Notes under the pieces: model-generated
What the model was told of the DNA's origin: nothing
The model's input: only the letters and a program-made list of their open reading frames with translations
The model's database searches: none
DNA from: Dendrosporobacter quercicolus
GTDB lineage: Bacteria > Bacillota > Negativicutes > DSM-1736 > Dendrosporobacteraceae
DNA length: 64,000 nt
Assembly (NCBI RefSeq): GCF_900104455.1
Contig: NZ_FNHB01000001.1
Location: 558,001 to 622,000, forward strand
Direction: 5' to 3'
Position numbers and translations under genes: made by a program
Shown here: positions 1 through 9,023 of the stretch, one piece after another
Position numbering within the stretch: position 1 is the first letter of the stretch
Layout of the letters: each line of letters starts with the position of its first letter

Positions 1-353
1 CGAAGTTTGTCCAGTCCCTGTCCGGCTACCACCGGATTAGGGTCAGTCATGGCTACAACAGCCTTGCTGACGCCGGCCCGTATCAGGGCCTCCGTGCAGG
101 GTCCGGTTTTGCCGTGATGCGAGCAGGGCTCCAGTGTTACATAGATTGTCGCGCCGCGAGCCAGTTCGCCGGCCTGTTTAAGCGCATTAATTTCGGCATG
201 CGGCGCACCGGCCTGGCAATGCCAGCCTTGCCCGACAACTCGGCCATTGCGGACCAGCACCGCCCCCACTACCGGATTAGGGCTGGTCCGTCCTGCCGCA
301 TACTGAGCAATATGTAAAGCCTGCCGCATATATTGTTCATCCATTTTATCCAT
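1..353 (-). CDS. ribD: RibD, riboflavin biosynthesis deaminase/reductase (N-terminal part)
   Basis: The first 117 codons of ribD run off the left edge of the window. The visible part is the cytidine-deaminase-like domain of the bifunctional pyrimidine deaminase/reductase that works on the GTP-derived riboflavin intermediate. The zinc site is clear: HAE (about residues 50-52) and later PCSHHGKTGPC with its two cysteines. The start is ATG at 353 or the in-frame ATG at 344; the GGAGG at 357-361 lies only 3 nt from the first but 12 nt from the second, so the exact start is open. An FMN riboswitch and attenuator lie upstream, so this is the first gene of a rib operon that continues outside the window. 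Confidence 0.93.
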   Translation of the reverse strand, partial: MDKMDEQYMRQALHIAQYAAGRTSPNPVVGAVLVRNGRVVGQGWHCQAGAPHAEINALKQAGELARGATIYVTLEPCSHHGKTGPCTEALIRAGVSKAVVAMTDPNPVVAGQGLDKL

Positions 354-472
354 CAACCTCCGCCAATGCGTGCAGCCTGGCGCTGCACCGGTGAAAAGCC
401 GCGGCTTGCACCGCGTCCGGCGCAGCATAGCCGCAAAATCACTTATCTATGTTGCTGTTGTTCGCCTGCAAA

Positions 473-507
473 AACAATAGCTGTTAAAAAGTTTTACTTT
501 TTAACAG
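473..507 (-). terminator. Attenuator hairpin of the FMN riboswitch
   Basis: An 11-bp perfect stem (CTGTTAAAAAG / CTTTTTAACAG, 481-507) is followed on the minus strand by CTATTGTTTTTG. It lies between the FMN aptamer and ribD and is the likely expression platform. The stem is AT-rich and the U-tract is interrupted, so termination may be partial. The leader between it and the ribD start (354-472) shows no gene. Confidence 0.7.
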
Positions 508-561
508 CCTAAAGAGCGGAAAATTTACATATGAAAAAGATATTACGCAAAATGATTGCCT

Positions 562-706
562 AATACTGCCTTTTTCCATCCAGACTTTACTGTCGACTCC
601 GGAATTACGCCGGATCTGCCATACGGCTCGCGGGTTATACCGCCGGTCAGGAATTAAAAGAGAGCGTCCCTCTTTTTCACCTCGCCCCAAAGGCTGCCAA
701 TATTGA
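562..706 (-). promoter_or_regulatory. FMN riboswitch (RFN element)
   Basis: The minus strand carries the conserved RFN blocks in order: GGGGCGAGGTGAAAAAGAGG, then CCTGACCGGCGGT, CCCGCGAGCC, a variable arm with GATCCGGCGTAATTCCGG, and the closing CGACAGTAAAGTCTGGATGG. The outer helix P1 can be drawn between AATATTG/CCTTT on the 5' side (near 699-706) and AAAGG/CAGTATT on the 3' side (near 562-575). It sits between a promoter at 723-751 and ribD, so FMN should shut off the rib operon through the downstream hairpin. Confidence 0.96.
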
Positions 707-722
707 ATTGTTGATGAAATTA

Positions 723-751
723 ATCTTACCACTGAATGCCAAAATAATCAA
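723..751 (-). promoter_or_regulatory. SigA-type promoter of the rib operon
   Basis: TTGATT (746-751), a 17-nt spacer and TAAGAT (723-728) on the minus strand. The predicted start near 716 is about 10 nt before the FMN aptamer. The -35 box lies just past the rpe stop codon. No terminator separates rpe from this promoter, so read-through from rpe would also meet the riboswitch. Confidence 0.8.
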
Positions 752-760
752 GTCCCATGA

Positions 761-1411
761 TTACTCCGCATTGCGAAGCATTGCTATTGCCGCCTTCATA
801 TCCGGCGCACCAAAGACCGCCGAACCGGCCACCAGGATATTAGCGCCGGCGGCGATAACCTGAGGGGCCGTCGCTGCATTTATGCCTCCGTCCACCTGAA
901 GATCAACAGTTAACTTACGCTTATCCAGTTCATGGCGCAATCTTGCCAGCTTATCAAGGACTGAAGGAATAAATTTCTGACCGCCAAAGCCAGGATTTAC
1001 GCTCATGACTAAAATCATATCCACTTCGGTCAGCACTTCCTCCACCATACTCAGCGGTGTTGCCGGATTCAAAGCCACTGCCGCTTTGCTGCCGGTTTCT
1101 TTAATATTTTGCAGCAGGCGGTTTAGGTGGGGAGCGGTTTCCGCGTGCACAGTAATGAGATCGGCACCCGCCCGGGCAAATGGGGCAATCAAATCCTGGG
1201 GATTATTTACCATGAGATGAACATCGAAAGTCAGTGCGGTAAACTGCCGCAAAGCAGCGACAACCGGCGGGCCAAAGGTCAAATTAGGGACGAAATGTCC
1301 GTCCATGACATCAATATGAATCATATCGGCTCCGGCAGCCTCAAGTTTTTTTATTTCAGTCCCCAGCTGGGCAAAATCGGCTGACAGTATTGATGGCGCT
1401 ATTCTTATCAT
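761..1411 (-). CDS. rpe: Ribulose-phosphate 3-epimerase
   Basis: TIM-barrel enzyme of 216 residues that interconverts ribulose-5-P and xylulose-5-P in the pentose phosphate pathway. Typical motifs are present: [10 protein letters not shown] at the N-terminus, [12 protein letters not shown] with the metal-binding His and catalytic Asp, the [10 protein letters not shown] phosphate loop, DGGIN with the second catalytic Asp, and GSAVFG. ATG at 1411 is chosen because GGAAAGGG lies 8 nt upstream; a TTG two codons earlier would overlap the rsgA stop and lacks a proper site. It is the last gene of the FHA-to-rpe unit; rsgA-rpe adjacency is common in Firmicutes. Confidence 0.97.
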   Translation of the reverse strand: MIRIAPSILSADFAQLGTEIKKLEAAGADMIHIDVMDGHFVPNLTFGPPVVAALRQFTALTFDVHLMVNNPQDLIAPFARAGADLITVHAETAPHLNRLLQNIKETGSKAAVALNPATPLSMVEEVLTEVDMILVMSVNPGFGGQKFIPSVLDKLARLRHELDKRKLTVDLQVDGGINAATAPQVIAAGANILVAGSAVFGAPDMKAAIAMLRNAE

Positions 1412-1413
1412 TT

Positions 1414-2289
1414 TCAAAACCCTTTCCTGGCTTCCCTGATTTCTGTTAATACTTCGAGATACGAATCATAACGCTTAGGCGCTATTTGTCCTTCCTGCAC
1501 CGCCTGTTTAACGGCGCACTGCGGTTCTTTGTGATGCAGACAGGTCGTAAACTTACAATTACCGGCAAATTTCGCAAACTCCGGAAAACAGTGCATCAAT
1601 TCCGGGGCTGCAACATCCGTAAATTCGGTGAAGCTAAAGCCCGGGGTATCCACGACAAAACCACCGCCGGATAATGGCAGCAGCTCGGCAAAGCGCGTTG
1701 TATGCTTGCCCCGGCCAATCTTGGCGCTGACCTCGCCGGTGGTGAGCGCCAGGCCTGGCTCAAGCGCGTTTAAAATAGTAGATTTACCCGCGCCCGACGG
1801 ACCGGCAAACACCGATATCCGGCCAAACAAGCGTTGCTTGAGGGGTTCAAGGCCCGTATTTTGTTTGGCTGACAGCAGCAGAACCGGATAGCCGATACGC
1901 TGGTATAATCCGGCCAAAGCCTGTAATTGATTGGTATCCGCCAAATCCACCTTGTTAATGCAAATGACGATCTCTAATCCGGAAAGTTCAGCCAAAATGA
2001 GAAACCGGTCGACCAAAGCAGTGTTAATATCCGGATTAACCGCCGCAAAGGTAAGAATGACCTGATCCACATTGGCAACCATTGGACGCCTCAGCATACT
2101 CCGGCGAGGCAGTATCTGCTCAATCACGCCTTTTTCCTCCCCGGTGGCGGTATATTCCACCTCATCGCCGACCAGCAGGGAGAAGCGTTCCTTTTTGAAC
2201 CGTCCCCGTAAAGTACACATCGCGACTTTATTGGCTGTCTGAACAAAATAGTAACTATTGAATGCCCTGACAATAACGCCCCGCAGCAT
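1414..2289 (-). CDS. rsgA: Small-subunit ribosome biogenesis GTPase RsgA
   Basis: Circularly permuted GTPase that acts late in 30S subunit maturation. The 291-residue protein has an OB-fold N-terminus (about 1-65), then G4 INKVD before the P-loop GPSGAGKST and G3 DTPGF, which is the permuted order. The C-terminal zinc site [14 protein letters not shown] matches the family. ATG at 2289 has AAGGGG six nt upstream. It sits 17 nt after prkC and directly before rpe. In other Firmicutes RsgA is a substrate of the PrkC kinase, so this neighbourhood may be functional; that is inference here. Confidence 0.97.
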   Translation of the reverse strand: MLRGVIVRAFNSYYFVQTANKVAMCTLRGRFKKERFSLLVGDEVEYTATGEEKGVIEQILPRRSMLRRPMVANVDQVILTFAAVNPDINTALVDRFLILAELSGLEIVICINKVDLADTNQLQALAGLYQRIGYPVLLLSAKQNTGLEPLKQRLFGRISVFAGPSGAGKSTILNALEPGLALTTGEVSAKIGRGKHTTRFAELLPLSGGGFVVDTPGFSFTEFTDVAAPELMHCFPEFAKFAGNCKFTTCLHHKEPQCAVKQAVQEGQIAPKRYDSYLEVLTEIREARKGF

Positions 2290-2306
2290 ATAACACCCCT
2301 TCTCCG

Positions 2307-4166
2307 CTAAATGGTTTGTTCCTGTAACAGCATGCCGTTAATATACACCTGTACTCGAACCTGACCGGCGCCTTCAATTGTTTTCTCTATCTTGTCGCCC
2401 GGCTTATGAACGTTTTCATAAACCACCCGCCGTCCATTGGAATCTGTGACAACAATCTGAACCGCCTGCTTGGCGGCCCCGTCAGGAACCGCAATCTGAA
2501 CGATTGCCCGCTTGGCCGATCCGGCCGTACTTTTGGCAACCGTAAAGTCTACGGTTGACCCTTCAGTTACTTCAGCTTCGGGAGGCGGCGTTTGCCCGGT
2601 AATGGTCCCGGCCGGATACTTGTCATCAGCAACTTCGGTAATTGTACCCAGTTTAAGCTTTAAGCTGTCTAGCTGGGTATCGACTGTATTGACCGGACTG
2701 CCCCTGAAATCAGGCATGACCAGCTTGCGCGGGCCGCTGCCTTTGCTGATGACCAGATCGATCACGGTATTTTTATTTACCTGGGCCGGCGGGCGGGGAT
2801 TTTGACTAACCACAGTATCGGCCGGCAGGTCATTATATTGTTCATCGACCAGCCCCAGCCTCAGGCCGGCATTTTTAATTTGCAATTCGGCATCCCGCCG
2901 GTTAAGGCCTCTGACATCAGGAACAACGGTAATTTCAGCGCCCTTGCTGACAAACAGCGTAATGGTGCGCTGCTCTTTAACCGTAGCGCCGGCTTCCGGG
3001 TACTGTGATGCAACCTGGCCGGCCGGTACAGTTTCATTATAGGTTTCGGTAACGCTGACCCTTAAATTTTGTCCGGTGATCATGGTTTTGGCAACTTCCA
3101 CCTGCTTGCCGACGACATTGGGAACATTCACTTCACTTGTACTCCAGAATTTACCATAAGCCAAAAAAGCTCCGATCGCAAAACCCAGCAGGAGCAAAGC
3201 CAGCAGGCCGCCGATCAATTTCTTCCGGTTGCCCTTTTGCTTGCCGTTGCTTGCGGACACAGAACCGTCATCGCCATCTGCGGTAATCCTCGGCAATACC
3301 TGGGTGGGGAAATCCTCCCGCGCCAGACGCCTGGTCTGATCATCCCGCAAATAATTCCGGGCCATTTTTAAATCTGCAATCATTTCCGTACTGCTTTCAA
3401 ACCGGGCCTCCGGCTCTTTGGCCATGGCCTTAAGCACAACAGCTTCGGCCAGCGGCGGAATAGCAGCGTTAATTTCCTGCAAAGGCTTCGGGTCTTCCTG
3501 TAAATGTTTCAGCGCTATGCCGACCGAGGTTTCACCGGAAAACGGGACCTCGCCGGTCAGCATTTCATACAGCACGACACCCAGTGAATAAATATCCGAC
3601 TTTGCGCCAATCGCGCTGCCTTTGGCCTGTTCAGGCGAAAAATAGTGCACTGACCCGATAATTGTGCCTGTATGGGTCATGGTTGCCGAAGTAACCGCTC
3701 TGGCAATGCCAAAATCAGTCACTTTTATCCGGCCTGAACGCGTTACCAGGATATTGTGCGGTTTTATATCACAGTGAATTAAATTATTCTGATGCGCATG
3801 CTCCAGGGCTTCCGCTATCTCTATTGCAATTCGAATTGCCTGTTCAACAGGCAGAGGACCCTCGCGCTGAATTTTTTCCTTGAGGGTTTCGCCTGAAATG
3901 TATTCCATTACAATATAATCCGTATCTTCATCGCGGCCAACATCATACATATTGACAATGTTGGGATGAGAAAGCCTTGCCGCAGCCTGAGCTTCACGGC
4001 GGAATCTGGTTACAAATTCATCGTCATTGGTGAATTGGGGACGCAGAACCTTTACCGCCACCGAGCGGTCCAGTAATTTATCATGGGCGCGGTAAACATC
4101 CGCCATGCCGCCGCCGCCGATATGTTCTAAGATGGTATAGCGATTTGCTAATGTACGATTTAACAT
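2307..4166 (-). CDS. prkC: Ser/Thr protein kinase with PASTA repeats (PrkC/Stk)
   Basis: Membrane kinase of 619 residues. The cytosolic kinase domain (about 11-270) has the glycine loop IGGGGMADVY, Lys39, catalytic HCDIKPHNIL (131-140) and DFG (151-153). The loop is HCD rather than HRD, so the usual arginine before the catalytic Asp is replaced. A transmembrane helix follows near 318-342, then three extracellular PASTA domains (about 350-555), which bind muropeptides or peptidoglycan in this family, and a C-terminal beta-rich tail. GGAGGTG stands 5 nt before the ATG. It is encoded with its phosphatase, two FHA proteins, a SEDS protein and a PBP, so it probably coordinates wall growth. Confidence 0.96.
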   Translation of the reverse strand: MLNRTLANRYTILEHIGGGGMADVYRAHDKLLDRSVAVKVLRPQFTNDDEFVTRFRREAQAAARLSHPNIVNMYDVGRDEDTDYIVMEYISGETLKEKIQREGPLPVEQAIRIAIEIAEALEHAHQNNLIHCDIKPHNILVTRSGRIKVTDFGIARAVTSATMTHTGTIIGSVHYFSPEQAKGSAIGAKSDIYSLGVVLYEMLTGEVPFSGETSVGIALKHLQEDPKPLQEINAAIPPLAEAVVLKAMAKEPEARFESSTEMIADLKMARNYLRDDQTRRLAREDFPTQVLPRITADGDDGSVSASNGKQKGNRKKLIGGLLALLLLGFAIGAFLAYGKFWSTSEVNVPNVVGKQVEVAKTMITGQNLRVSVTETYNETVPAGQVASQYPEAGATVKEQRTITLFVSKGAEITVVPDVRGLNRRDAELQIKNAGLRLGLVDEQYNDLPADTVVSQNPRPPAQVNKNTVIDLVISKGSGPRKLVMPDFRGSPVNTVDTQLDSLKLKLGTITEVADDKYPAGTITGQTPPPEAEVTEGSTVDFTVAKSTAGSAKRAIVQIAVPDGAAKQAVQIVVTDSNGRRVVYENVHKPGDKIEKTIEGAGQVRVQVYINGMLLQEQTI

Positions 4167-4178
4167 TCAGTCACCTCC

Positions 4179-5588
4179 TCAGCGTAATGCTTGTATTAAC
4201 ACCTTACGGGCTATCGGTGCTGCGACAGCGCCGCCTGCTCCGCCATTTTCCACAATAACCGCGATAGCGGCTCTGGGGTTGTCGGCAGGCGCAAAACCGA
4301 TGAACCAGGCATGATCCCGGCCATGCGGGTTTTCGGCCGTTCCGGTCTTACCGGCTACCGCCGTACCGGCGATCCGGGCCGCAGCGCCGGTGCCGTTCTC
4401 GACAACGCCGACCATCATCGCGGTAACGGACTGGGCGATTTGAGCATTAGTTGGTCTAAGCCATTCCTCAGGCGGATAATGCTTGATCACAGTACCGTCA
4501 CTTGTCATAATTTTATCAATCAAATAAGGTCGCATGGTCAGACCATGATTGGCAAAAGTAGCGGCCAGAAGCGCCATCCTGAGCGGCGTAACCAGTAGAC
4601 TGCCCTGCCCGATACCGGTTTGGGCTAAATCGCCGTCGGCCAGCCGGCCAAACTCCGGCAACCGGCTGGCTGTTTCCTGCAAATCCGGGCCGGTGCTTTG
4701 ATTGAAGCCAAAGCGGGCAAAAGCATTTGCAATTTTAGTATTGCCTAAATCGATCGCGATTTTACCAAAAGTTACATTACAGGAAACTGCCAAAGCCTGG
4801 GCTAAATTAATTTCACCATGCGCCTTAGCATTGGTTTCCGGTAAACGGTAGTCCGGGCCGCTGACAAGCGCTCCTGTACAATTGAACTTTTGCTGTAAAT
4901 CAACAATATGCTCGGTTAAGCCAGCCTCGGCAATCAGTGGTTTAATGATTGACCCCGGCGGGTATAAACCGCCGGTAGCCCGGTTAAGCAATGGGCTTGC
5001 CGCCGAACCGGACAGCTGGTCCCAGCGGCTGTCGATGTCATTAGGATCAAAACCGGGCTTACTGACCATTGCCAGTATTGCCCCGGTATGCGGCTCCAGC
5101 ACCACGATTGCGCCCCGTTTGTCACCCAGCGCCTGATCGGCGGCTTTTTGCAAATCAATATCAATGGTCAGCGCGATATGATGCACCTGGCTGCGGGTAA
5201 AGAGCCTGCTTACCGGCCCTAAGCCCCGGAGCGGGCTGTCAATGCCGGACAAATAACCGTTATGGGAGCTTTCCAGTCCGGCTTTGCCCAGCCTGGCGCT
5301 GTCATAGCCAACCAAATGCGCCGTTAATGCCCCATAAGGATAGAATCTTTTAAAACCATTGTGGTCAGTTTTTTCACTGACCGCCAGCTTTTGGCCATTA
5401 CGGTCAAACACAGTTCCCCGCGCCACTGTTTTGCTGTATTCGATGCTGCGGCGATTAAGCGGATGCGAGGCATAAAAGCTGCCTTGAATGATCTGAAGAT
5501 AAGAGATATGAACAAACAATAGGACAAGCAAAAAAATCAAACCATAGGCAACCCGGCGGATATTTTTTGCCAAATCACCGTTTTGCAT
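4179..5588 (-). CDS. pbpA: Class B penicillin-binding protein (PbpA/FtsI type)
   Basis: Peptidoglycan transpeptidase of 469 residues with an N-terminal membrane anchor (about 8-30), a short pedestal domain and a C-terminal transpeptidase domain. The three active-site motifs are SIIK (213-216), SCN (269-271) and KTG (414-416). It is shorter than high-molecular-weight PBP2 and resembles the PbpA type found beside SEDS genes. ATG at 5588 has AGAGG 7 nt upstream; the reading frame upstream of it is rejected. It overlaps the SEDS gene by 14 nt, which suggests translational coupling and a SEDS-PBP pair acting as one synthase. Confidence 0.95.
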   Translation of the reverse strand: MQNGDLAKNIRRVAYGLIFLLVLLFVHISYLQIIQGSFYASHPLNRRSIEYSKTVARGTVFDRNGQKLAVSEKTDHNGFKRFYPYGALTAHLVGYDSARLGKAGLESSHNGYLSGIDSPLRGLGPVSRLFTRSQVHHIALTIDIDLQKAADQALGDKRGAIVVLEPHTGAILAMVSKPGFDPNDIDSRWDQLSGSAASPLLNRATGGLYPPGSIIKPLIAEAGLTEHIVDLQQKFNCTGALVSGPDYRLPETNAKAHGEINLAQALAVSCNVTFGKIAIDLGNTKIANAFARFGFNQSTGPDLQETASRLPEFGRLADGDLAQTGIGQGSLLVTPLRMALLAATFANHGLTMRPYLIDKIMTSDGTVIKHYPPEEWLRPTNAQIAQSVTAMMVGVVENGTGAAARIAGTAVAGKTGTAENPHGRDHAWFIGFAPADNPRAAIAVIVENGGAGGAVAAPIARKVLIQALR

Positions 5589-6846
5589 GCTGCGGCCTCT
5601 TTTCTGATATCGCAAATAATACACCTAAAACAATAAAGTTGGCTACCATTGAGCTTCCGCCATAGCTGATAAAAGGCAGTGTAATGCCGGTTAGCGGCAA
5701 AAATTTGGTTACTCCGCCGACAATGATAAAAACCTGCAGCGCCGTCGCCGCCGCCAGGCCGGCGGCGACCAGTGAGGCAAAGGTTTTTTCGGCCGTGATT
5801 GCCGCTTGAAAAGCGCGGCCAACGACAATCATATAAATCAGCATAATTGCGGCTGTGCCGGTCAGACCTAATTCCTCGCCAACTGCCGCAAAGATAAAAT
5901 CGGTATGGACTTCAGGAATCAGGTCAGGAAATCCCGCCATCAGGCCGCTGCCTAAAATACCGCCTGATCCCAGTGCAAACAGGGATTGAACAATTTGAAA
6001 GGCTTTGCCGCTGGGATCAGCCCAGGGGTTCAGCCAGATATCCACTCTGACCTGGACATGGGAATATAAACTGTAACAGACCAGAGCACCTGCCAGAAAC
6101 AGGCAGCCGCCAAACAAAAGATAGTTTAGCTGGCCGCTGGCCATATAAGTCATGATCAGGGCGATGCCGAAAAACAGCAGGGCCGAGCCTAAATCGCGCT
6201 GCAGGACAAATATCAGCATGGTCAGGCCCCATACCGCCAGGAGCGGGGCGATAAACCGCAGCGGCGGCAAGGTTAACGGCCCGTATTTCTGATTGACCAG
6301 GGCCAGAATTTCCCGGCGGTCATTTAAGTAAGCCGCCAAAAAAACTACAATAAATAATTTGGCGAATTCTGAAGGCTGAAAGCTGACCGGGCCAAGAATT
6401 ACCCAGTTCTTATTCCCGCCAATATCTGCTCCGAAAAGTATTGCCGTCAATAAAAGCAGCACGCCAAACAGCCCGCAGATATATTTATAATCAGCCAGCT
6501 TTTCCAATTGCCGAAAAAAAAAGGCGGAAAAAAAGAATGCACCCAGCCCGACTGCAACCCATACCGCCTGATAGATAAAGAGGCGCGGTTTGAGCCGGAA
6601 AATCAGCGTCAGGCCAATGCTGACCAGTAAAACGGCCAGCGGTAAGAACAGCGGATCTCCCTGATGTCCGTTGGCTCTGATCAGCCAAGGAACGGCAAAC
6701 CACACTAAAATTAACCCTAAAATTACAGCCAGCGCCAAATAATCAATAAACCCGCTGGCCAGCTCTACGGTCAGCAGACCGCCAACAGCAACCAGGCTGG
6801 CAATGCCGATCAGGAACCGTTCCTCATGGTAGTCAGCAGCCATCAT
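5575..6846 (-). CDS. SEDS-family peptidoglycan polymerase (RodA/FtsW)
   Basis: Polytopic membrane protein of 423 residues with about ten hydrophobic segments. SEDS features include the NWVILGPVSFQPSEFAKL region, the LQRDLGSALLFFG region with the catalytic-type Asp, and a C-terminal LPLTGITLPFISYGGSS signature. It polymerises lipid II glycan strands with the partner PBP encoded next. The start is ATG at 6846, which shares one base with the phosphatase stop (TGATG) and has GAGG 7 nt upstream. Sequence alone does not decide elongation (RodA) versus division (FtsW); the kinase/phosphatase context favours the rodA-like member. Confidence 0.94.
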   Translation of the reverse strand: MMAADYHEERFLIGIASLVAVGGLLTVELASGFIDYLALAVILGLILVWFAVPWLIRANGHQGDPLFLPLAVLLVSIGLTLIFRLKPRLFIYQAVWVAVGLGAFFFSAFFFRQLEKLADYKYICGLFGVLLLLTAILFGADIGGNKNWVILGPVSFQPSEFAKLFIVVFLAAYLNDRREILALVNQKYGPLTLPPLRFIAPLLAVWGLTMLIFVLQRDLGSALLFFGIALIMTYMASGQLNYLLFGGCLFLAGALVCYSLYSHVQVRVDIWLNPWADPSGKAFQIVQSLFALGSGGILGSGLMAGFPDLIPEVHTDFIFAAVGEELGLTGTAAIMLIYMIVVGRAFQAAITAEKTFASLVAAGLAAATALQVFIIVGGVTKFLPLTGITLPFISYGGSSMVANFIVLGVLFAISEKRPQHAKR

Positions 6847-7568
6847 CACACTTCCTCATTTTTCAGCAGGATAGCGGTCACATTATCCAGGCCGCCTGCT
6901 TGATTGGCTGCAGTGATTAAGGCATTGACCGCTTTTTGTCCATCCTGGTATTCTGCTGTAATGATCCGGCATATTTCCTGCTCATCAAGCATATTGGTTA
7001 AGCCGTCGGTGCATAGCAACAGGCAATCGCCCTTTCGCCAGATGGTTGTTCCAATATCCACCTGGATGGTTTTACTGGCGCCGACAGCGCGCGTCAGCAT
7101 ATTGCGCTGGGGATGCGTATGGGCTTGTGCTTTGGTGATATTGCCGCTCTGAACCAGTTCCCAAACCAGAGAATGATCATTCGTAAGCTGGCATAATTGA
7201 TGATCTCTCAATAAATATATTCTGCTGTCGCCAACATGACCCCAAAATACGTTTGTATCTTCAAGATAAACGACGCTGACTGTAGTACCCATTCCGGCAT
7301 AGTCGTCTCTTGATTTAGACAGTTGAAAAATCAATTCATTTGCTTTTGTGATCGCTTGCTCCAGCAAGAGCTCCGGCGCTGAACGAACTGGTGAATTTTG
7401 CTGCCAGTAATCACTGACAGCCTGGGCTGCCAGTTTACTGGCGACTTCCCCGGCCACATGCCCGCCCATGCCGTCAGCGACTAAAAACAAAACTGGATGA
7501 ATACAAGCATAACTATCCTCGTTGGTTTGCCGGATTAGACCAATGTCAGATTTAGCGAATACCAGCAA
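6846..7568 (-). CDS. prpC: PP2C-type protein Ser/Thr phosphatase (PrpC/Stp)
   Basis: Metal-dependent phosphatase of 240 residues that reverses PrkC phosphorylation. The PPM motifs occur in order: SDIGLIRQTNEDS, LVADGMGGHVAGE with metal-binding Asp and Gly, MGTTV, HVGDSRIY, LCTDGLTN and GGLDNVTAI. The start is TTG at 7568 with GAGGTG 7 nt upstream. It follows an FHA-domain gene by 6 nt and is coupled to the SEDS gene. Cytosolic; no membrane segment is seen. Confidence 0.96.
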   Translation of the reverse strand: MLVFAKSDIGLIRQTNEDSYACIHPVLFLVADGMGGHVAGEVASKLAAQAVSDYWQQNSPVRSAPELLLEQAITKANELIFQLSKSRDDYAGMGTTVSVVYLEDTNVFWGHVGDSRIYLLRDHQLCQLTNDHSLVWELVQSGNITKAQAHTHPQRNMLTRAVGASKTIQVDIGTTIWRKGDCLLLCTDGLTNMLDEQEICRIITAEYQDGQKAVNALITAANQAGGLDNVTAILLKNEEV

Positions 7569-7574
7569 TACCCG

Positions 7575-8036
7575 TCACCTCTCAAATTTAAAAGTAACCG
7601 TACCAATTTTTATAATATCTCCATGATGTAAGGCAACTTCATCGGCAACCAGCTGTCCATTGAGATAAGTCCGGTTGGTGCTGTTTAAATCGGTCAGCCA
7701 GTAACCAGCCTTGTACTGTGAGATGCAGGCATGATCATAGGATACAAAACCATCATCAATAATCAGGTCATTGGAGCTGTTCCGGCCAACGGTCATTGTT
7801 TCGCCGATATAGTACCGGAAAGCTTGCAGATTGCTGCTCCCGCTGTCCAGTACCAGTAAGCTGGCGCGCTGCGGCGGTAAACCGGCCGGCTGGAAAGACA
7901 GCGCCGGACTTGGATCAGCCTTTAACTCTAAATACAGCATTTTTATGATGCGGAATAAAAAGTAATAAATAAGTACAACTAAACAATATTGCAGGATAAT
8001 GCTCAGCAGCGCAGGAATCAGCACTTTTATCGGCAA
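7575..8036 (-). CDS. Membrane-anchored FHA-domain protein
   Basis: Protein of 153 residues with one N-terminal transmembrane helix (about 7-33) and a C-terminal FHA domain (about 75-153) that binds phosphothreonine peptides. The FHA core reads VGRNSSNDLIIDD, VSYDHACI and DLNSTNRTYLNG. The start is TTG at 8036 with GAGGTG 8 nt upstream. It resembles mycobacterial FhaB/FipA in size and position. It probably docks proteins phosphorylated by PrkC at the membrane; the partner cannot be read from sequence. Confidence 0.88.
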   Translation of the reverse strand: MPIKVLIPALLSIILQYCLVVLIYYFLFRIIKMLYLELKADPSPALSFQPAGLPPQRASLLVLDSGSSNLQAFRYYIGETMTVGRNSSNDLIIDDGFVSYDHACISQYKAGYWLTDLNSTNRTYLNGQLVADEVALHHGDIIKIGTVTFKFER

Positions 8037-8119
8037 TTTCAGTTCACCTCACATCGTTGAAACCAGCTTGACTCCGGCAAACGCGCAAGCCGCTGGCTGC
8101 ATTTATGCAAGCCGGAATT

Positions 8120-8884
8120 TCAGCCTTCCTGATTGTACAAAATGATAGTGTTGCCTATCTTTATTTTATCGCCGGCGCAGAGCTGCCGGCGGGTAATGCG
8201 CTGCCCGTTCACATAAGTGCCGTTGAGGCTCCTGGCATCATGCAGGACATGCCGGCCATCCTCAAGGGTGATATAAGCATGCAGCCGTGAGGTATTCATA
8301 TCGGTAAGCGGCAGTTCATTGCTTTCCCGCCGGCCAATATTGATCCGTCTGGCGCCAACGGTTGTTTTAAGTCCTTGATCAAAGCCGGCGATAATAACGG
8401 CTTGGGCCAAAATTTTCTGCACGGGACAAGCGACGGGATCAACCGTCAGCTTATCAAAAACTCTGGTATCCCCCAGAGAAGCTTCAGCGGAAGTATCTTC
8501 TATTTCCGCCGGCAGCGGTTCTGTAAACTGGCTTGCAATTCGCAGCAAACCGCCGGTTGTGGTTTCATCCAGAAAAAGATCAACAACCGGCTGCCCGATG
8601 ATGGTATAATTCATACGTTTGGCCTCTTCCCTTATATGTTGGGACAGTTCTTCGCGAATTGCACTGCCATAAGGCGCAATTCTCTCAAAATCTTCTTTTT
8701 TAAGAAAAACTGAATAAGCATTGGGAACATAAACCTGAGAAACGCCAACCGACCGCTGGTTGCTCATTTCTTTGACGATTTGTTTGGCAATTTCAACAGG
8801 TTGTAAACCGCTGGAGAATTTTTTATTAAAAAATCCCTCAATGTACTTTTCAAATATATTTTCCAAATTACGGACAAATGTCAT
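8120..8884 (-). CDS. FhaA-like protein (DUF3662 plus FHA domain)
   Basis: Soluble protein of 254 residues. The N-terminal half (about 1-115) looks like the DUF3662/FhaA N-terminal domain (LENIFEKYIEGFFNKKF, LQPVEIAKQIVKEM). A variable linker leads to a C-terminal FHA domain (about 165-254) with INIGRRESNELPL, TSRLHAYI and LNGTYVNGQ. ATG at 8884 is preferred over a GTG three codons earlier because GGGGTG lies 6 nt upstream of it. It is the first gene after a strong promoter and heads the unit running to rpe. Confidence 0.9.
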   Translation of the reverse strand: MTFVRNLENIFEKYIEGFFNKKFSSGLQPVEIAKQIVKEMSNQRSVGVSQVYVPNAYSVFLKKEDFERIAPYGSAIREELSQHIREEAKRMNYTIIGQPVVDLFLDETTTGGLLRIASQFTEPLPAEIEDTSAEASLGDTRVFDKLTVDPVACPVQKILAQAVIIAGFDQGLKTTVGARRINIGRRESNELPLTDMNTSRLHAYITLEDGRHVLHDARSLNGTYVNGQRITRRQLCAGDKIKIGNTIILYNQEG

Positions 8885-8914
8885 TTTATGCACCCCGCTG
8901 GAATCATATAGAAT

Positions 8915-8943
8915 ATTATAAGCGATATTGCCAATATAGTCAA
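8915..8943 (-). promoter_or_regulatory. SigA promoter of the FHA-prpC-SEDS-pbpA-prkC-rsgA-rpe unit
   Basis: TTGACT (8938-8943), 17-nt spacer, perfect TATAAT (8915-8920). The predicted start near 8908 gives a short leader before the ATG at 8884. It lies just downstream of the rlmN terminator, so this is a separate transcription unit. Confidence 0.9.
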
Positions 8944-8982
8944 AAACAGCCAGTTAGATCTATCCCCATTATTGCCAGCGAA

Positions 8983-9023
8983 TAATAAAACCATACATGA
9001 ACGGATTTTCCGTTAGTGTATGG
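8983..9023 (-). terminator. Terminator of the priA-to-rlmN unit
   Basis: Stem CCATACA..TAACGG / CCGTT..TGTATGG (8991-9023, two mismatched pairs) followed on the minus strand by TTTTATTATT. The rlmN stop codon (9013-9015) lies inside the stem. The other strand also ends in TTTTT, so it could stop transcription both ways. Confidence 0.85.

Noticed and set aside
484..732. Open frame of 82 codons on the minus strand
   Set aside because: It lies across the FMN riboswitch and its hairpin; the sequence is explained by RNA structure.
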